Of a stretch of 64,000 nt of DNA, positions 1 through 7,495 are shown one piece after another; within the stretch, counting starts at the first letter, position 1, and each line of letters starts with the position of its first letter. The stretch is taken from contig NZ_QCYK01000001.1 in assembly GCF_003071345.1 (NCBI RefSeq), positions 1,116,001 through 1,180,000 on the forward strand. The letters are read 5' to 3'. The DNA comes from Chitinophaga parva. GTDB lineage: Bacteria > Bacteroidota > Bacteroidia > Chitinophagales > Chitinophagaceae. A program made the translations under genes and the position numbers. Under the pieces are notes generated by a model that was not told where the DNA came from, did not search any database, and worked only from the letters and a program-made list of their open reading frames with translations.

Positions 1-264
1 AAATTCGGCCGGAAAATGGAAATGGTTCACCGTGAGCATGAACACGGAGAGCAGCAGGAAGAACTCGATGGGGCGCAGTAGCAGGTCTACCAGGTCTTTA
101 CGGTGAATGAGCGTGGCCCATTTTTTTATAACGCTGAAAAAAAGCGTGGCCAGCGCGCGGGACAGGGGGCGGCGCACCGCCCATATGATCAGCAGCACGG
201 CTACCAGGATCGTGTAGTCACGCAGGCTGTTACCAAAGAATTGCCGCGAAAAGAATTCGTGCAT
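1..264 (-). CDS. Mechanosensitive-channel (MscS)-like membrane protein, N-terminal part only
   Basis: The reverse strand is open from an ATG at 264 to the window edge, so only about 88 N-terminal residues are visible. They start MHEFFSRQFFGNSLRDY and hold two hydrophobic stretches (about residues 18-32 and 68-80) separated by a basic segment with several R and K. This resembles the N-terminal helices of Bacteroidota MscS-family channels, which open under membrane tension to release solutes. The beta domain that would prove the family lies outside the window. The ATG sits 7 bp after the stop of the upstream amidohydrolase on the same strand, so the two are probably co-transcribed. Another polytopic membrane protein is possible. 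Confidence 0.5.
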   Translation of the reverse strand, partial: MHEFFSRQFFGNSLRDYTILVAVLLIIWAVRRPLSRALATLFFSVIKKWATLIHRKDLVDLLLRPIEFFLLLSVFMLTVNHFHFPAEF

Positions 265-271
265 ATGGAGA

Positions 272-1420
272 TCAATATAATTTACGGGAAATGTCTTCCG
301 CCACCAGCACTACACCTGGTTGCTTGCCTCTTTCAAAACTGCCGTAGCGGTCATCGATCTGCAGGGCTTTGGCGCCATTGAGCGTGGCCCATTGCAGGAT
401 GTCTTCCAGGGGAATGCCGGGGTATGCCTCCCGGATGGCGGCTATTTCCGCCCACATGGACAGCTGGTGATTAGACGCCAGGCTGTCTGTACCCATGGTA
501 ATGGTGCAGCCGGTGCGCATCAGCAGGGGAATGTCTGCCACCTGTTTTTCAATATACAGGTTTGCATTCGGGCATACGCACCAGTAAAGGGTTTGCGGCT
601 GCTGTTGCGCAAAGCGTATATCCGTTTCTGTTGTAAATGTATTGTGCACCAGGATCACCTGGCTGTTGTCATTGAAATAGGGCAGGCAGCTCTGGAGGCT
701 GTTCTTGCCGGTAGGCGCAAAGCCGGAAATATCCATCCCGAAGTGGCGGAAAAAGTCCAGGAAGGCGCCGGTCTTGTCCAGGTACAAACTGGCTTCGGCC
801 AGGGTTTCCTGGTTGTGGATGGTTTGCAGGGCATTGCCTGGCAGGCTGGCCAGCAGGTTAAACAGGGCCTTGCTCACGGAGTAGGGCGCATGGGGCACAA
901 TGCTGCTGCGGTGTTGGGGGCCGTCAATGGCCCGGAACTGTTCCAGCACGGCCAGCGACTGTTCCAGGCGCTGGGGGGCACCGGCGGGTATAAAGCCCAT
1001 GGTTTCCACGAAGGTGTGAAAATACAGGTGGCTGTGCTGCTTCAGCGCCAGGGTAGCGGGGGAATTGCAGATGTCGCCCACGGCTACCACCCCTTCTTCT
1101 ATCATGCGGGCGGCGGCCAGGGTCATGGCTTTCAGCGGGTCGGAGCCCCCGTTGCGCTTTTCCATCACGGTTTGCAGGAAAAGGGGCAACCCGGTACCTT
1201 CGGGTATTACGCCCTGCATGTGGGAAAGCTCCAGGTGGCAATGCGTGTTCACAAAGCCCGGGGTAAGCATCCCGATGCATTCTGTAATGCCCAGCCCGGC
1301 ATCTTCCGCGTCCAGCAAGGCTTCCACGGTACCATCTGCCTCCAGCACCAGCACTTTGCCGTGCAGCATGTGCTGCCCGTCAAAGATCCGGTCTGCCTTT
1401 AATTTGATCCAATCTGACAT
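272..1420 (-). CDS. Amidohydrolase of the TRZ/ATZ (chlorohydrolase/aminofutalosine deaminase-like) family
   Basis: This 382-residue metal-dependent hydrolase belongs to the cyclic-amidohydrolase superfamily. Visible motifs are the N-terminal metal ligands in FVNTHCHLELSH (H60 and H62), a second histidine region in HAPYSVSK, and the late catalytic aspartate region TMGTDSLASN. Such enzymes deaminate or dechlorinate purine or triazine-like rings. In several bacteria the relatives act as 6-aminofutalosine deaminase in menaquinone synthesis, but no other futalosine-pathway gene lies nearby, so the substrate is not assigned. The ATG start follows a short gap from the divergent prfA. The stop is 7 bp before the MscS-like gene. 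Length and motifs look intact. Confidence 0.8.
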   Translation of the reverse strand: MSDWIKLKADRIFDGQHMLHGKVLVLEADGTVEALLDAEDAGLGITECIGMLTPGFVNTHCHLELSHMQGVIPEGTGLPLFLQTVMEKRNGGSDPLKAMTLAAARMIEEGVVAVGDICNSPATLALKQHSHLYFHTFVETMGFIPAGAPQRLEQSLAVLEQFRAIDGPQHRSSIVPHAPYSVSKALFNLLASLPGNALQTIHNQETLAEASLYLDKTGAFLDFFRHFGMDISGFAPTGKNSLQSCLPYFNDNSQVILVHNTFTTETDIRFAQQQPQTLYWCVCPNANLYIEKQVADIPLLMRTGCTITMGTDSLASNHQLSMWAEIAAIREAYPGIPLEDILQWATLNGAKALQIDDRYGSFERGKQPGVVLVAEDISRKLY

Positions 1421-1447
1421 ACTCCTGTTTATTTAAAACAATGATCT

Positions 1448-1455
1448 TAATTTTG
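1448..1455 (+). promoter_or_regulatory. Putative -7 promoter element of prfA
   Basis: TAATTTTG matches the Bacteroidota -7 consensus TAnnTTTG and lies 35 bp before the prfA ATG. No clear TTTG -33 element was seen at the usual spacing. Confidence 0.45.
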
Positions 1456-1490
1456 CACGGGGAAAAACCCTTTCCCCGTCAAAGATAATT

Positions 1491-2558
1491 ATGATAGACA
1501 AACTGGATAATATAAAAGGCCGTTTTGACCAGGTATCCATGGCCCTCACCAACCCGGATGTGGTGAGCGACAACAAACAGTTCAGTAAGTTGAGCAAGGA
1601 ATACCGCCAGCTGGAAAAGATCGTGCGCGCGCGAGACCAGTACCTGAAGTTGCTGGAGGCGATCGCCTTTAATAAAGAAGTACTGGAAAGCGGCGATGAT
1701 GAAATGCGGGAGCTGGCCAAAGAAGAAACTGAGGCCCTGCAGGAGCAGAAGGTAGAACAGGAAGCCGCCATCCGCAACCTCCTTATTCCCAAAGACCCGC
1801 AGGACGAACGCAACGCCATCCTGGAAATACGGGCCGGTACCGGTGGAGACGAAGCCGCCCTCTTTGCCGGCGACTTGTTCCGCATGTACCTGCGCTACTG
1901 TGAGCTGAAGGGCTGGAGCACCTCCCTGCTCAATGAAACCGCTGGTTCTGCCGGTGGTTACAAGGAAATTGCATTGGAAGTGAATGGAGACGATGTATAT
2001 GGTACCCTGAAATTTGAATCCGGCGTGCACCGCGTACAGCGCGTGCCAGCCACGGAAGCCTCCGGCCGTGTGCACACTTCTGCCGCTACGGTAGCCGTGC
2101 TGCCGGAGCCGGATGAAGTGGAAGTGGACGTGCGGGATGCCGATATTAAAATGGATACCTTCCGCTCCTCCGGTGCGGGCGGCCAGCACGTAAACAAAAC
2201 CGAGTCTGCCGTGCGCCTCACCCACATTCCCACCGGCGTGGTGGTAGAATGCCAGGAAGGCCGCAGCCAGCACTCAAACCGGGAGATCGCGATGAAGATG
2301 CTGCGTACCCGCATTTACGAAGCCGCCGTGCGCAAACATGAGGAAGCCATTGCCTCCCAGCGTAAATCACTGGTGAGCACCGGCGACCGGTCTGCCAAAA
2401 TCCGTACTTATAACTTCCCCCAGGGCCGCGTTACAGACCACCGCATTGGCATGACCATTTATAATATGGACGCCTTCCTGAACGGTGAGATCACAGAAAT
2501 GCTGGAAGCGCTGCAGTTTGCTGAAAACGCGGAAAAGCTGAACCAGGGCGGCATGTAA
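1491..2558 (+). CDS. prfA: Peptide chain release factor 1
   Basis: A 355-residue class I release factor. It recognises UAA and UAG in the ribosomal A site and triggers hydrolysis of the peptidyl-tRNA ester. The GGQ catalytic loop is at residues 230-232 (SGAGGQHVNK), where the glutamine is normally methylated by PrmC. The codon-recognition tripeptide PAT is at 186-188 (RVPATEASGRVH), which is the RF1-type PxT signature and separates it from RF2. The N-terminal helical domain is complete and there is no internal frameshift of the RF2 kind. The gene is divergent from the amidohydrolase and is followed by a hairpin terminator. Confidence 0.97.
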   Translation: MIDKLDNIKGRFDQVSMALTNPDVVSDNKQFSKLSKEYRQLEKIVRARDQYLKLLEAIAFNKEVLESGDDEMRELAKEETEALQEQKVEQEAAIRNLLIPKDPQDERNAILEIRAGTGGDEAALFAGDLFRMYLRYCELKGWSTSLLNETAGSAGGYKEIALEVNGDDVYGTLKFESGVHRVQRVPATEASGRVHTSAATVAVLPEPDEVEVDVRDADIKMDTFRSSGAGGQHVNKTESAVRLTHIPTGVVVECQEGRSQHSNREIAMKMLRTRIYEAAVRKHEEAIASQRKSLVSTGDRSAKIRTYNFPQGRVTDHRIGMTIYNMDAFLNGEITEMLEALQFAENAEKLNQGGM

Positions 2559-2592
2559 GAGCTATTGTAAACTTAACCTTACCGGCTATACG

Positions 2593-2626
2593 AGAAAAAA
2601 AGCTGCAACATGCGGCTTTTTTCTTT
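2593..2626 (+). terminator. Rho-independent terminator after prfA
   Basis: A stem of AAAAAAGCTGC against GCGGCTTTTTT (one G-T pair) with a 5-nt loop and a T-rich 3' side, 35 bp after the prfA stop. Confidence 0.75.
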
Positions 2627-2701
2627 TCCGTTATGGGCTGAAATGTAACTCCTTAGCCAATTTCCCGACTTTGGCAACATATTTGATTTCTTTGATTTCG
2701 C

Positions 2702-2709
2702 TATTTTTG
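2702..2709 (+). promoter_or_regulatory. Putative -7 element of the OmpA-like lipoprotein gene
   Basis: TATTTTTG fits TAnnTTTG. A TTTG at 2682-2685 could serve as the upstream element, although the 16-bp gap is a little short. Confidence 0.5.
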
Positions 2710-2732
2710 ACCTCAACTTAAACTCGTAAACG

Positions 2733-3440
2733 ATGTTGAAATTTAACTCTATGAAAAACGGTAAAACGTTTATGGCCTGGGCACTGGCTGCACTGATGAT
2801 CTCAGGCGTAGGCTGTAAGACTGTTCAGAATGCAAATAACACGCAGAAAGGTGCTGCGATCGGTGTAGGTGGCGGTGCTGCCGCAGGTGCCATCATCGGT
2901 AAAGTGGCAGGCAATACGGCGCTGGGCGCCATCCTGGGTGCAGCGGTAGGCGGTACTGCCGGTGTACTGATCGGTAAAAAGATGGATAAACAGGCCCAGG
3001 AAATTAAAACAGAGATCCCGAACGCAAACGTAGAGCGCGTGGGCGAAGGTATCAACGTTACTTTCAGCAATGGGGTGCTGTTTGCCTTTAACAGTGCAGA
3101 CTTAACTTCTACTGCGCAATCCAATATTCAACAATTGGCCCAGATTTTGAATAAGTACCCCGACACGTACGTACGCGTTGAAGGTCATACAGACAGCACC
3201 GGTACTTTAGCGTATAACATGGGCCTGTCTGAGCGCCGCGCAAAGTCTGTAGCAAATTACCTGGCTACACAGGGCGTTTCCGCCAGCCGCATTCAAACGT
3301 TCTGGTATGGTCCTACCCAGCCGAAGGTGGATAACCTCACCGAAGCACACCGTGCAGAGAACAGGCGCGTTGAGTTCTCCATCTATGCAAATGATAAGCT
3401 GAAGAACGACGCTAAAGTGGAAGCACAAAAACAACAATAA
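2733..3440 (+). CDS. OmpA-family lipoprotein with glycine-zipper segment
   Basis: A 235-residue envelope protein. The signal peptide ends at the lipobox SGVGC, making Cys28 the lipid-modified residue. Residues about 39-83 are a glycine-zipper stretch rich in GAxxG motifs that can insert into or span a membrane. The C-terminal half (about 105-220) is an OmpA peptidoglycan-binding domain with FAFNSADLTSTAQ, VEGHTDSTG and LSERRAKSVANYL. This layout matches the YiaD/Pal-like family that ties outer membrane to cell wall. Met7 (2751) is an equally good start and would give a shorter signal peptide. It has its own promoter-like -7 box and a strong terminator, so it is probably monocistronic. Confidence 0.9.
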   Translation: MLKFNSMKNGKTFMAWALAALMISGVGCKTVQNANNTQKGAAIGVGGGAAAGAIIGKVAGNTALGAILGAAVGGTAGVLIGKKMDKQAQEIKTEIPNANVERVGEGINVTFSNGVLFAFNSADLTSTAQSNIQQLAQILNKYPDTYVRVEGHTDSTGTLAYNMGLSERRAKSVANYLATQGVSASRIQTFWYGPTQPKVDNLTEAHRAENRRVEFSIYANDKLKNDAKVEAQKQQ

Positions 3441-3478
3441 CAAACTTTTTATTTCTCATAAGCAGTATATTTTGATAA

Positions 3479-3509
3479 TCCCTCCGATTTCTCGGAGGGA
3501 ATTTTTTTT
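3479..3509 (+). terminator. Terminator of the OmpA-like gene
   Basis: A perfect 9-bp stem, TCCCTCCGA/TCGGAGGGA, with a 4-nt loop and a run of eight T. Confidence 0.85.
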
Positions 3510-3521
3510 GTCCTACCGCAT

Positions 3522-3558
3522 AAAAAAAAGCGACCGCACTGCATGTACGATCGCTTTT
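3522..3558 (-). terminator. Terminator of the gcvH-VanZ operon
   Basis: On the minus strand an 8-bp stem, AAAAGCGA/TCGCTTTT, is followed by a T tract (the A run at 3522-3529). It lies 25 bp beyond the VanZ stop and converges with the OmpA terminator. Confidence 0.75.
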
Positions 3559-3582
3559 AAAATATCAGTCTGTGCTTTTTAC

Positions 3583-3966
3583 CTACGCCTCCTTCGGCCT
3601 GTTGAACAACCAGCTAAAAATAACAGCACCGGCCAGTGCACCCAGGGAGTCTGCAAGGAAATCTGTCATATCAAAACTGCGGCCCTGGGCCCAGTATCGC
3701 TGGATATATTCAATGGCCAGCCCGTAAGCGGCGGATGCCAATACCAATAAAACCAGGTTGGTGATGGAAACCCGTTTTTTGCGCCAGTAGTTACCCAGGG
3801 CAAAGAGGAATACCGTCATCCCAAACAATATGAAGTGCACCACCTTATCGGGGTGAAATCTTTCCCACCAGCCTACGTTGGGAATGTCTTTACCGGGAAG
3901 TGTGCAGACCCAAAGGATGAGCAGCACCCATGCAATGGCGGGCAGGTAAAAGCGGATAGATCTCAT
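3583..3966 (-). CDS. VanZ-like family membrane protein
   Basis: A 127-residue protein with about four membrane helices (roughly 6-24, 42-58, 70-86, 101-120). It carries VanZ-family marks: an LPGKDIP turn after helix 1, DKVVHFILFGM in helix 2, and the EYIQRYWAQGRSFDMTDFLADSLGALAG region with acidic residues before the last helix. VanZ itself gives low-level teicoplanin resistance in enterococci, but short VanZ-like proteins are widespread and mostly uncharacterised. The start lies 16 bp after the gcvH stop, so they likely share a transcript. The function here is unknown. Confidence 0.8.
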   Translation of the reverse strand: MRSIRFYLPAIAWVLLILWVCTLPGKDIPNVGWWERFHPDKVVHFILFGMTVFLFALGNYWRKKRVSITNLVLLVLASAAYGLAIEYIQRYWAQGRSFDMTDFLADSLGALAGAVIFSWLFNRPKEA

Positions 3967-3982
3967 GTAAAGGCCTCCTCCG

Positions 3983-4363
3983 TTATTCGCCTACCAGCGC
4001 TTTGTACTGGTCTGCGGTGAGCAGGGCGTTAATGTCTTCGGGGTTGGAAACGGTCATCTTTACCATCCAGCCTTGGCCATAGGGGTCGGAGTTTACCAGT
4101 TCAGGCTCGCTTTCCAGGCCACCATTCAATTCATTGATGGTGCCGGCCACCGGCAGGAACAGGTCGGATACGGTTTTCACTGCTTCTACAGTGCCGAATA
4201 CTTCTTCCGCAGCCAGGGTTTTACCAACGGAAGGAACGTCTACGAATACAATGTCACCCAGTTCGCGCTGCGCAAATTCAGTGATACCGATAGTGGCGGT
4301 GTTACCTTCTAAAGAGATCCATTCGTGGTCCTTGGTGTAACGGAGGTTGGAAGGAAAGTTCAT
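3983..4363 (-). CDS. gcvH: Glycine cleavage system H protein
   Basis: A 126-residue lipoyl carrier protein that shuttles the methylamine intermediate of glycine between the P, T and L proteins of the glycine cleavage system in the cytoplasm. The lipoylation lysine is K63 in the motif [12 protein letters not shown]. The N-terminus [14 protein letters not shown] and the C-terminus [11 protein letters not shown] are also typical. The frame is open further upstream, but the ATG at 4363 begins at the normal family start [15 protein letters not shown], so it is preferred. No gcvT, gcvP or lpd gene is nearby. It is the first gene of a two-gene unit with the VanZ-like protein. Confidence 0.96.
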   Translation of the reverse strand: MNFPSNLRYTKDHEWISLEGNTATIGITEFAQRELGDIVFVDVPSVGKTLAAEEVFGTVEAVKTVSDLFLPVAGTINELNGGLESEPELVNSDPYGQGWMVKMTVSNPEDINALLTADQYKALVGE

Positions 4364-4487
4364 AATTAATGATTGATTTTGAGCCGTAAAATTAAAGGAT
4401 TGTCCTGATAAAAAACGCATTTGCCGCAAGGCGCCGGTAATTACAACCCAATGTACCCCGTAAAGTCAATGCCAGCAAGGCATAACA

Positions 4488-5147
4488 CTAAAAGAACAAC
4501 CACTTCTTTTTCAACCTTATTTTCATAGGCACATCGGTGAGCGGGCGGTCATTTTTATCCGTAGGCTGCCCGGCAATGCTGTCTATCACATACATGCCTT
4601 TTTCCACGATGCCAAACACGGTATAGTTCTGGTCCAGGTGGGGCGTACCGCCAATGGTCTTGTACACCGCGCGTTGTGCCGGCGGGATCTTGCGCCCGTG
4701 CAGGCGACCGTTTTCCAGGCTGTCCAGCCCCGCATCGGTAAATACTTTGCCCTGCACCAGGTAAAACTGGCAGGCAGAGGAAGCCTTGTCTGGCCGGTCA
4801 TCGCGGGCGGCGGCCAGCACGCCTTTACGGTGAAAGAGGTTGGGGCGGAACTCCGCCGGGATGGTATATCCCAGGTCTCCATTGCCCAGCTCCTGGCCAG
4901 GTTTGGCGTGCTTTGAATCCGGGTCTCCACCCTGGATCATAAAATGCAGGATCACCCGGTGGAACAGTGTACTGTCAAAGAAATGCCGGCGCGTAAGCTT
5001 AATGAAATTGTCACGGTGCAGGGGCGTTTCATCGTACAGCCGCACCACCATAGTGCCATAGGGCGTGATGATCTTCACTCGCCGGTGCCTGGCGGAAAGG
5101 CCCGTGCACAGCAGTATACAGGCCATGAGGAGGTAGAGGTGCTTCAT
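4488..5147 (-). CDS. Exported cyclophilin-type peptidyl-prolyl cis-trans isomerase
   Basis: 219 residues with a signal peptide (MKHLYLLMACILLCTGLSA) and then a cyclophilin domain. Core motifs are DNFIKLTRRHFFDSTLFHRVI, FMIQGGDP, GYTIPAEF, ACQFYLV and YTVFGIVEKGM. Cyclophilins catalyse rotation about Xaa-Pro bonds during folding; the signal peptide points to a periplasmic role. A roughly 30-residue insertion (GLDSLENGRLHGRKIPPAQ) sits between the QFYLV strand and the TVFG region and is common in Bacteroidota relatives. The 5' leader contains one arm of a heptamer repeat array, ending 17 bp before the ATG. Confidence 0.92.
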   Translation of the reverse strand: MKHLYLLMACILLCTGLSARHRRVKIITPYGTMVVRLYDETPLHRDNFIKLTRRHFFDSTLFHRVILHFMIQGGDPDSKHAKPGQELGNGDLGYTIPAEFRPNLFHRKGVLAAARDDRPDKASSACQFYLVQGKVFTDAGLDSLENGRLHGRKIPPAQRAVYKTIGGTPHLDQNYTVFGIVEKGMYVIDSIAGQPTDKNDRPLTDVPMKIRLKKKWLFF

Positions 5148-5164
5148 GAGGGGAAATGATTGTT

Positions 5165-5220
5165 CCAGGTTCCAGGTTTTAGGTCCTAGGTCTTAAGTCC
5201 TAGGTCTTAGGTCTTGGGTC
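5165..5220. repeat. Heptamer tandem array, left arm (8 units)
   Basis: Eight consecutive 7-bp units: CCAGGTT twice, then TTAGGTC, CTAGGTC, TTAAGTC, CTAGGTC, TTAGGTC and TTGGGTC. The 23 bp at 5187-5209 are perfectly inverted at 5287-5309. It lies between the 5' end of the cyclophilin gene and the 3' end of the GNAT gene. Confidence 0.9.
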
Positions 5221-5283
5221 CTGGTTTGTTTTGAATGATAACAGAATAATTTGGCAGCATCGTATCGTAATTGAAAAGAATGT

Positions 5284-5325
5284 ACTTAAGACCTAGGACT
5301 TAAGACCTAAGACCTAAGACTTAAT
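5284..5325. repeat. Heptamer tandem array, right arm (6 units, inverted)
   Basis: Six 7-bp units of the type ACTTAAG/ACCTAGG/ACCTAAG, inverted relative to the left arm. The last unit overlaps the stop codon of the GNAT gene, so the array begins exactly where coding ends. Together the arms could form a long imperfect hairpin around a 63-bp spacer. Confidence 0.9.
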
Positions 5326-5842
5326 ACAACTCCTTCTTCATCAACCAGTCCGTATCGTCCTGTGCTCCCACGCGGAAAATGTGGGTAGCAAATTTTTCAA
5401 ATCCTTCTTTGATGTAAAATTTCTGGGCAGGTTCATTGTTCTCGAAAACGCCCAGCCACAGGGTTTTGATGCCTTCAGTCTTTGCGATCCCGTAGGTTTG
5501 CTGGAAAAGCAGGGTACCAATGCCTTTGCCTTTAATATCCGGGTGTACGTAGATCTGCTCTATCTCCATGACGGGGCCGGGCAGGGGGCCGCCGTGGTCC
5601 GGCTGTTTATGCAGGTTGAGGGTGAGGAAACCTACGGGCAAACTGCCATCCATGGCCAGCCAGCACAGGGTGCCCGGGCGTTCCAGTTTGCGGGCAATGG
5701 CTTCCGGTGTCTTGTAAGCCTGCATATAGGTCTCAAAGTCTTCCGCCGTATACAGGTGGCGGAAGGTGCTGGCCCAGGTGACATGCTCCAGGGCTACCAG
5801 CTGGTCCAGGTCCGCCAGGGTGGCTTGTTTTAGCGTGATCAT
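5321..5842 (-). CDS. GNAT-family N-acetyltransferase
   Basis: A 173-residue single-domain GCN5-related acetyltransferase, predicted to move the acetyl group of acetyl-CoA to an amine. Motif A, which holds the pyrophosphate arm, reads VHPDIKGKGIGTLLFQQTYGIAK. The later strand ENNEPAQKFYIKEGFEKF is the usual motif B. The substrate is not evident. The start ATG overlaps the stop of the upstream gene by 4 bp (ATGA), so the two are translationally coupled. Its stop codon is embedded in a heptamer repeat array. Confidence 0.85.
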   Translation of the reverse strand: MITLKQATLADLDQLVALEHVTWASTFRHLYTAEDFETYMQAYKTPEAIARKLERPGTLCWLAMDGSLPVGFLTLNLHKQPDHGGPLPGPVMEIEQIYVHPDIKGKGIGTLLFQQTYGIAKTEGIKTLWLGVFENNEPAQKFYIKEGFEKFATHIFRVGAQDDTDWLMKKELY

Positions 5843-6198
5843 TCTGTAATGCCTTCAATATCTTCTTCGGCCTCAAAGTAGGCGATGATGTGTTCCTTGA
5901 TAAAAAACTCCTGTTCCAGCAGGCCGTTCATGGGTGGTACGGGCTGCAGTACTTTAAAGTGGGGCCATCCGTCTGCGTCCAGGCCGTCCGGGGCGTAATA
6001 GCCGCTTTGGGCCAGCAGGGTGCACATGGCCACGTGCATGAGGTCCTGTTTTTGTTCCTTGGTATATTTCGTTTTGAGTTTACCGATCTCGTTCAGCCCA
6101 ATGAGGAAGAGCATAGCCTCCATATTGGGCTTTTTGCCGAAGCGCTCTACCATGAGCTTTTCAACTTTATGCCAGCGTTCTATGAAATTATCTAACAT
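5839..6198 (-). CDS. Conserved hypothetical protein upstream of the GNAT gene
   Basis: About 119 residues if the ATG at 6198 is used (MLDNFIERWHKVEKLM). The frame extends to a TTG at 6237, but that start overlaps the -7-like box. The protein is acidic, helical and soluble, with FLIGLNEIGKLK, KEQKQDLMHVAMCTLLAQSGYY and GWPHFKVLQPVP as the recognisable stretches. There is no signal peptide or membrane segment. I recognise it only as a Bacteroidota-type conserved protein of unknown function. The 4-bp overlap with the GNAT gene suggests a common function or at least a common transcript. Confidence 0.75.
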   Translation of the reverse strand: MLDNFIERWHKVEKLMVERFGKKPNMEAMLFLIGLNEIGKLKTKYTKEQKQDLMHVAMCTLLAQSGYYAPDGLDADGWPHFKVLQPVPPMNGLLEQEFFIKEHIIAYFEAEEDIEGITE

Positions 6199-6234
6199 GT
6201 ATGGGATGTCGTGGTTTAAAAAATATTGCTCCTG

Positions 6235-6242
6235 CAAATTTA
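6235..6242 (-). promoter_or_regulatory. Putative -7 element for the hypothetical-GNAT pair
   Basis: On the minus strand this reads TAAATTTG (TAnnTTTG). It lies 36 bp upstream of the ATG at 6198 and supports that start over the TTG at 6237. Confidence 0.4.
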
Positions 6243-6442
6243 TGGCTAAATATCGAGCACCTTTACTAAATTGGCGCAGCAGGTTGGCGGCCAGGGCGGT
6301 ATGGTCCGGCGCCGGCCAGTGGCAAAAGCGTGAAAACCAGCCACAGTGCTACATTTAACAGCATTTTAACGGCACAGGTTCCTGGGGCCGGGGCCGTTTT
6401 GTGGGCAAATCGCTTATTTTAGCAACTCCGAAATATAACTGC

Positions 6443-7444
6443 ATGGAAAATACATCGACCGACATCAAACAATTAAATGAAAAGATCCATCAGGCCAGCG
6501 CTTTTGTAGACCTGCTGAACATGGAACTGGGAAAAGTAATTGTGGGACAGAAATACATGGTAGAGCGCCTGCTCATAGGCCTGCTGGCCCAGGGTCACGT
6601 GTTGCTGGAAGGGGTGCCCGGCCTGGCAAAAACACTTTCTATCAAATCGCTTGCTTCTGCTATCAATGCAAAGTTTGCCCGTATCCAGTTCACCCCGGAC
6701 CTGCTGCCGGCAGACGTGGTGGGCACCATGATCTATAACCAGCAAAAGAATGAATTCGTGGTACGCCGCGGTCCCATCTTCGCCAACTTTATCCTGGCGG
6801 ATGAGATCAACCGGGCCCCGGCAAAGGTGCAAAGCGCCCTGCTGGAAGCCATGCAGGAACGCCAGATCACCATTGGTGAAAACACCTTTAAGCTGGAGGA
6901 GCCTTTCCTGGTACTGGCCACCCAGAACCCTATTGAGCAGGAAGGTACATACACCCTGCCCGAAGCGCAGGTAGACCGTTTCATGCTCAAGGTGGTGATC
7001 GGCTATCCCACCAAGGAAGAGGAGCGCCACATCATCCGCCAGAACCTCAATCCCGAAGGCCAGCCCAAGATCAATCCCGTGATAGATCCGCAGGACATCC
7101 TCAATGCCCGCAAGCTGGTAAGGGAAGTGTACATGGATGAAAAGATTGAACGCTATATCCTCGACATCGTATTTGCCACCCGCAATCCTGAAGAATACAA
7201 ACTCAATAAACTGAAGCCGCTCATCGCTTACGGTGGCTCCCCCCGTGCCAGCATTAACCTGGCCTGGGCTGCAAAGGCATACGCCTTTACCAAACGCCGT
7301 GGCTACGTGATCCCGGAAGATGTGCGCAACATCTGCTTTGATGTAATGCGCCACCGCGTGGGCCTCACCTACGAAGCGGAAGCAGAGAATGTAACCAGCG
7401 AAAACATCCTGAGCGAAATTCTCAACGCGGTAGAAGTGCCATAA
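6443..7444 (+). CDS. MoxR-family AAA+ ATPase
   Basis: 333 residues from the ATG at 6443; the frame is open 42 bp further up but without family similarity. Walker A is GVPGLAKT (57-64) and Walker B is FILADEINRAP (116-126). Sensor 1 is in VLATQNPIEQEGTYTLPEAQVDRF and an arginine-finger region is in YGGSPRASI. MoxR ATPases act as chaperones that insert metal or remodel von Willebrand factor A (VWA) proteins, and they are encoded beside DUF58 and BatA proteins exactly as here. This is the first gene of the Bat-type operon. It is followed after 51 bp by the DUF58 gene. Confidence 0.95.
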   Translation: MENTSTDIKQLNEKIHQASAFVDLLNMELGKVIVGQKYMVERLLIGLLAQGHVLLEGVPGLAKTLSIKSLASAINAKFARIQFTPDLLPADVVGTMIYNQQKNEFVVRRGPIFANFILADEINRAPAKVQSALLEAMQERQITIGENTFKLEEPFLVLATQNPIEQEGTYTLPEAQVDRFMLKVVIGYPTKEEERHIIRQNLNPEGQPKINPVIDPQDILNARKLVREVYMDEKIERYILDIVFATRNPEEYKLNKLKPLIAYGGSPRASINLAWAAKAYAFTKRRGYVIPEDVRNICFDVMRHRVGLTYEAEAENVTSENILSEILNAVEVP

Positions 7445-7495
7445 GCGGCAGCTGCCCTGCGGTTGGAAATTGTTTTTTGGAAATTGATTTAAGAA

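Noticed and set aside
5165..5325. CRISPR or transposon terminal repeats
   Set aside because: Units are 7 bp with no spacers, and no transposase lies between the inverted arms.
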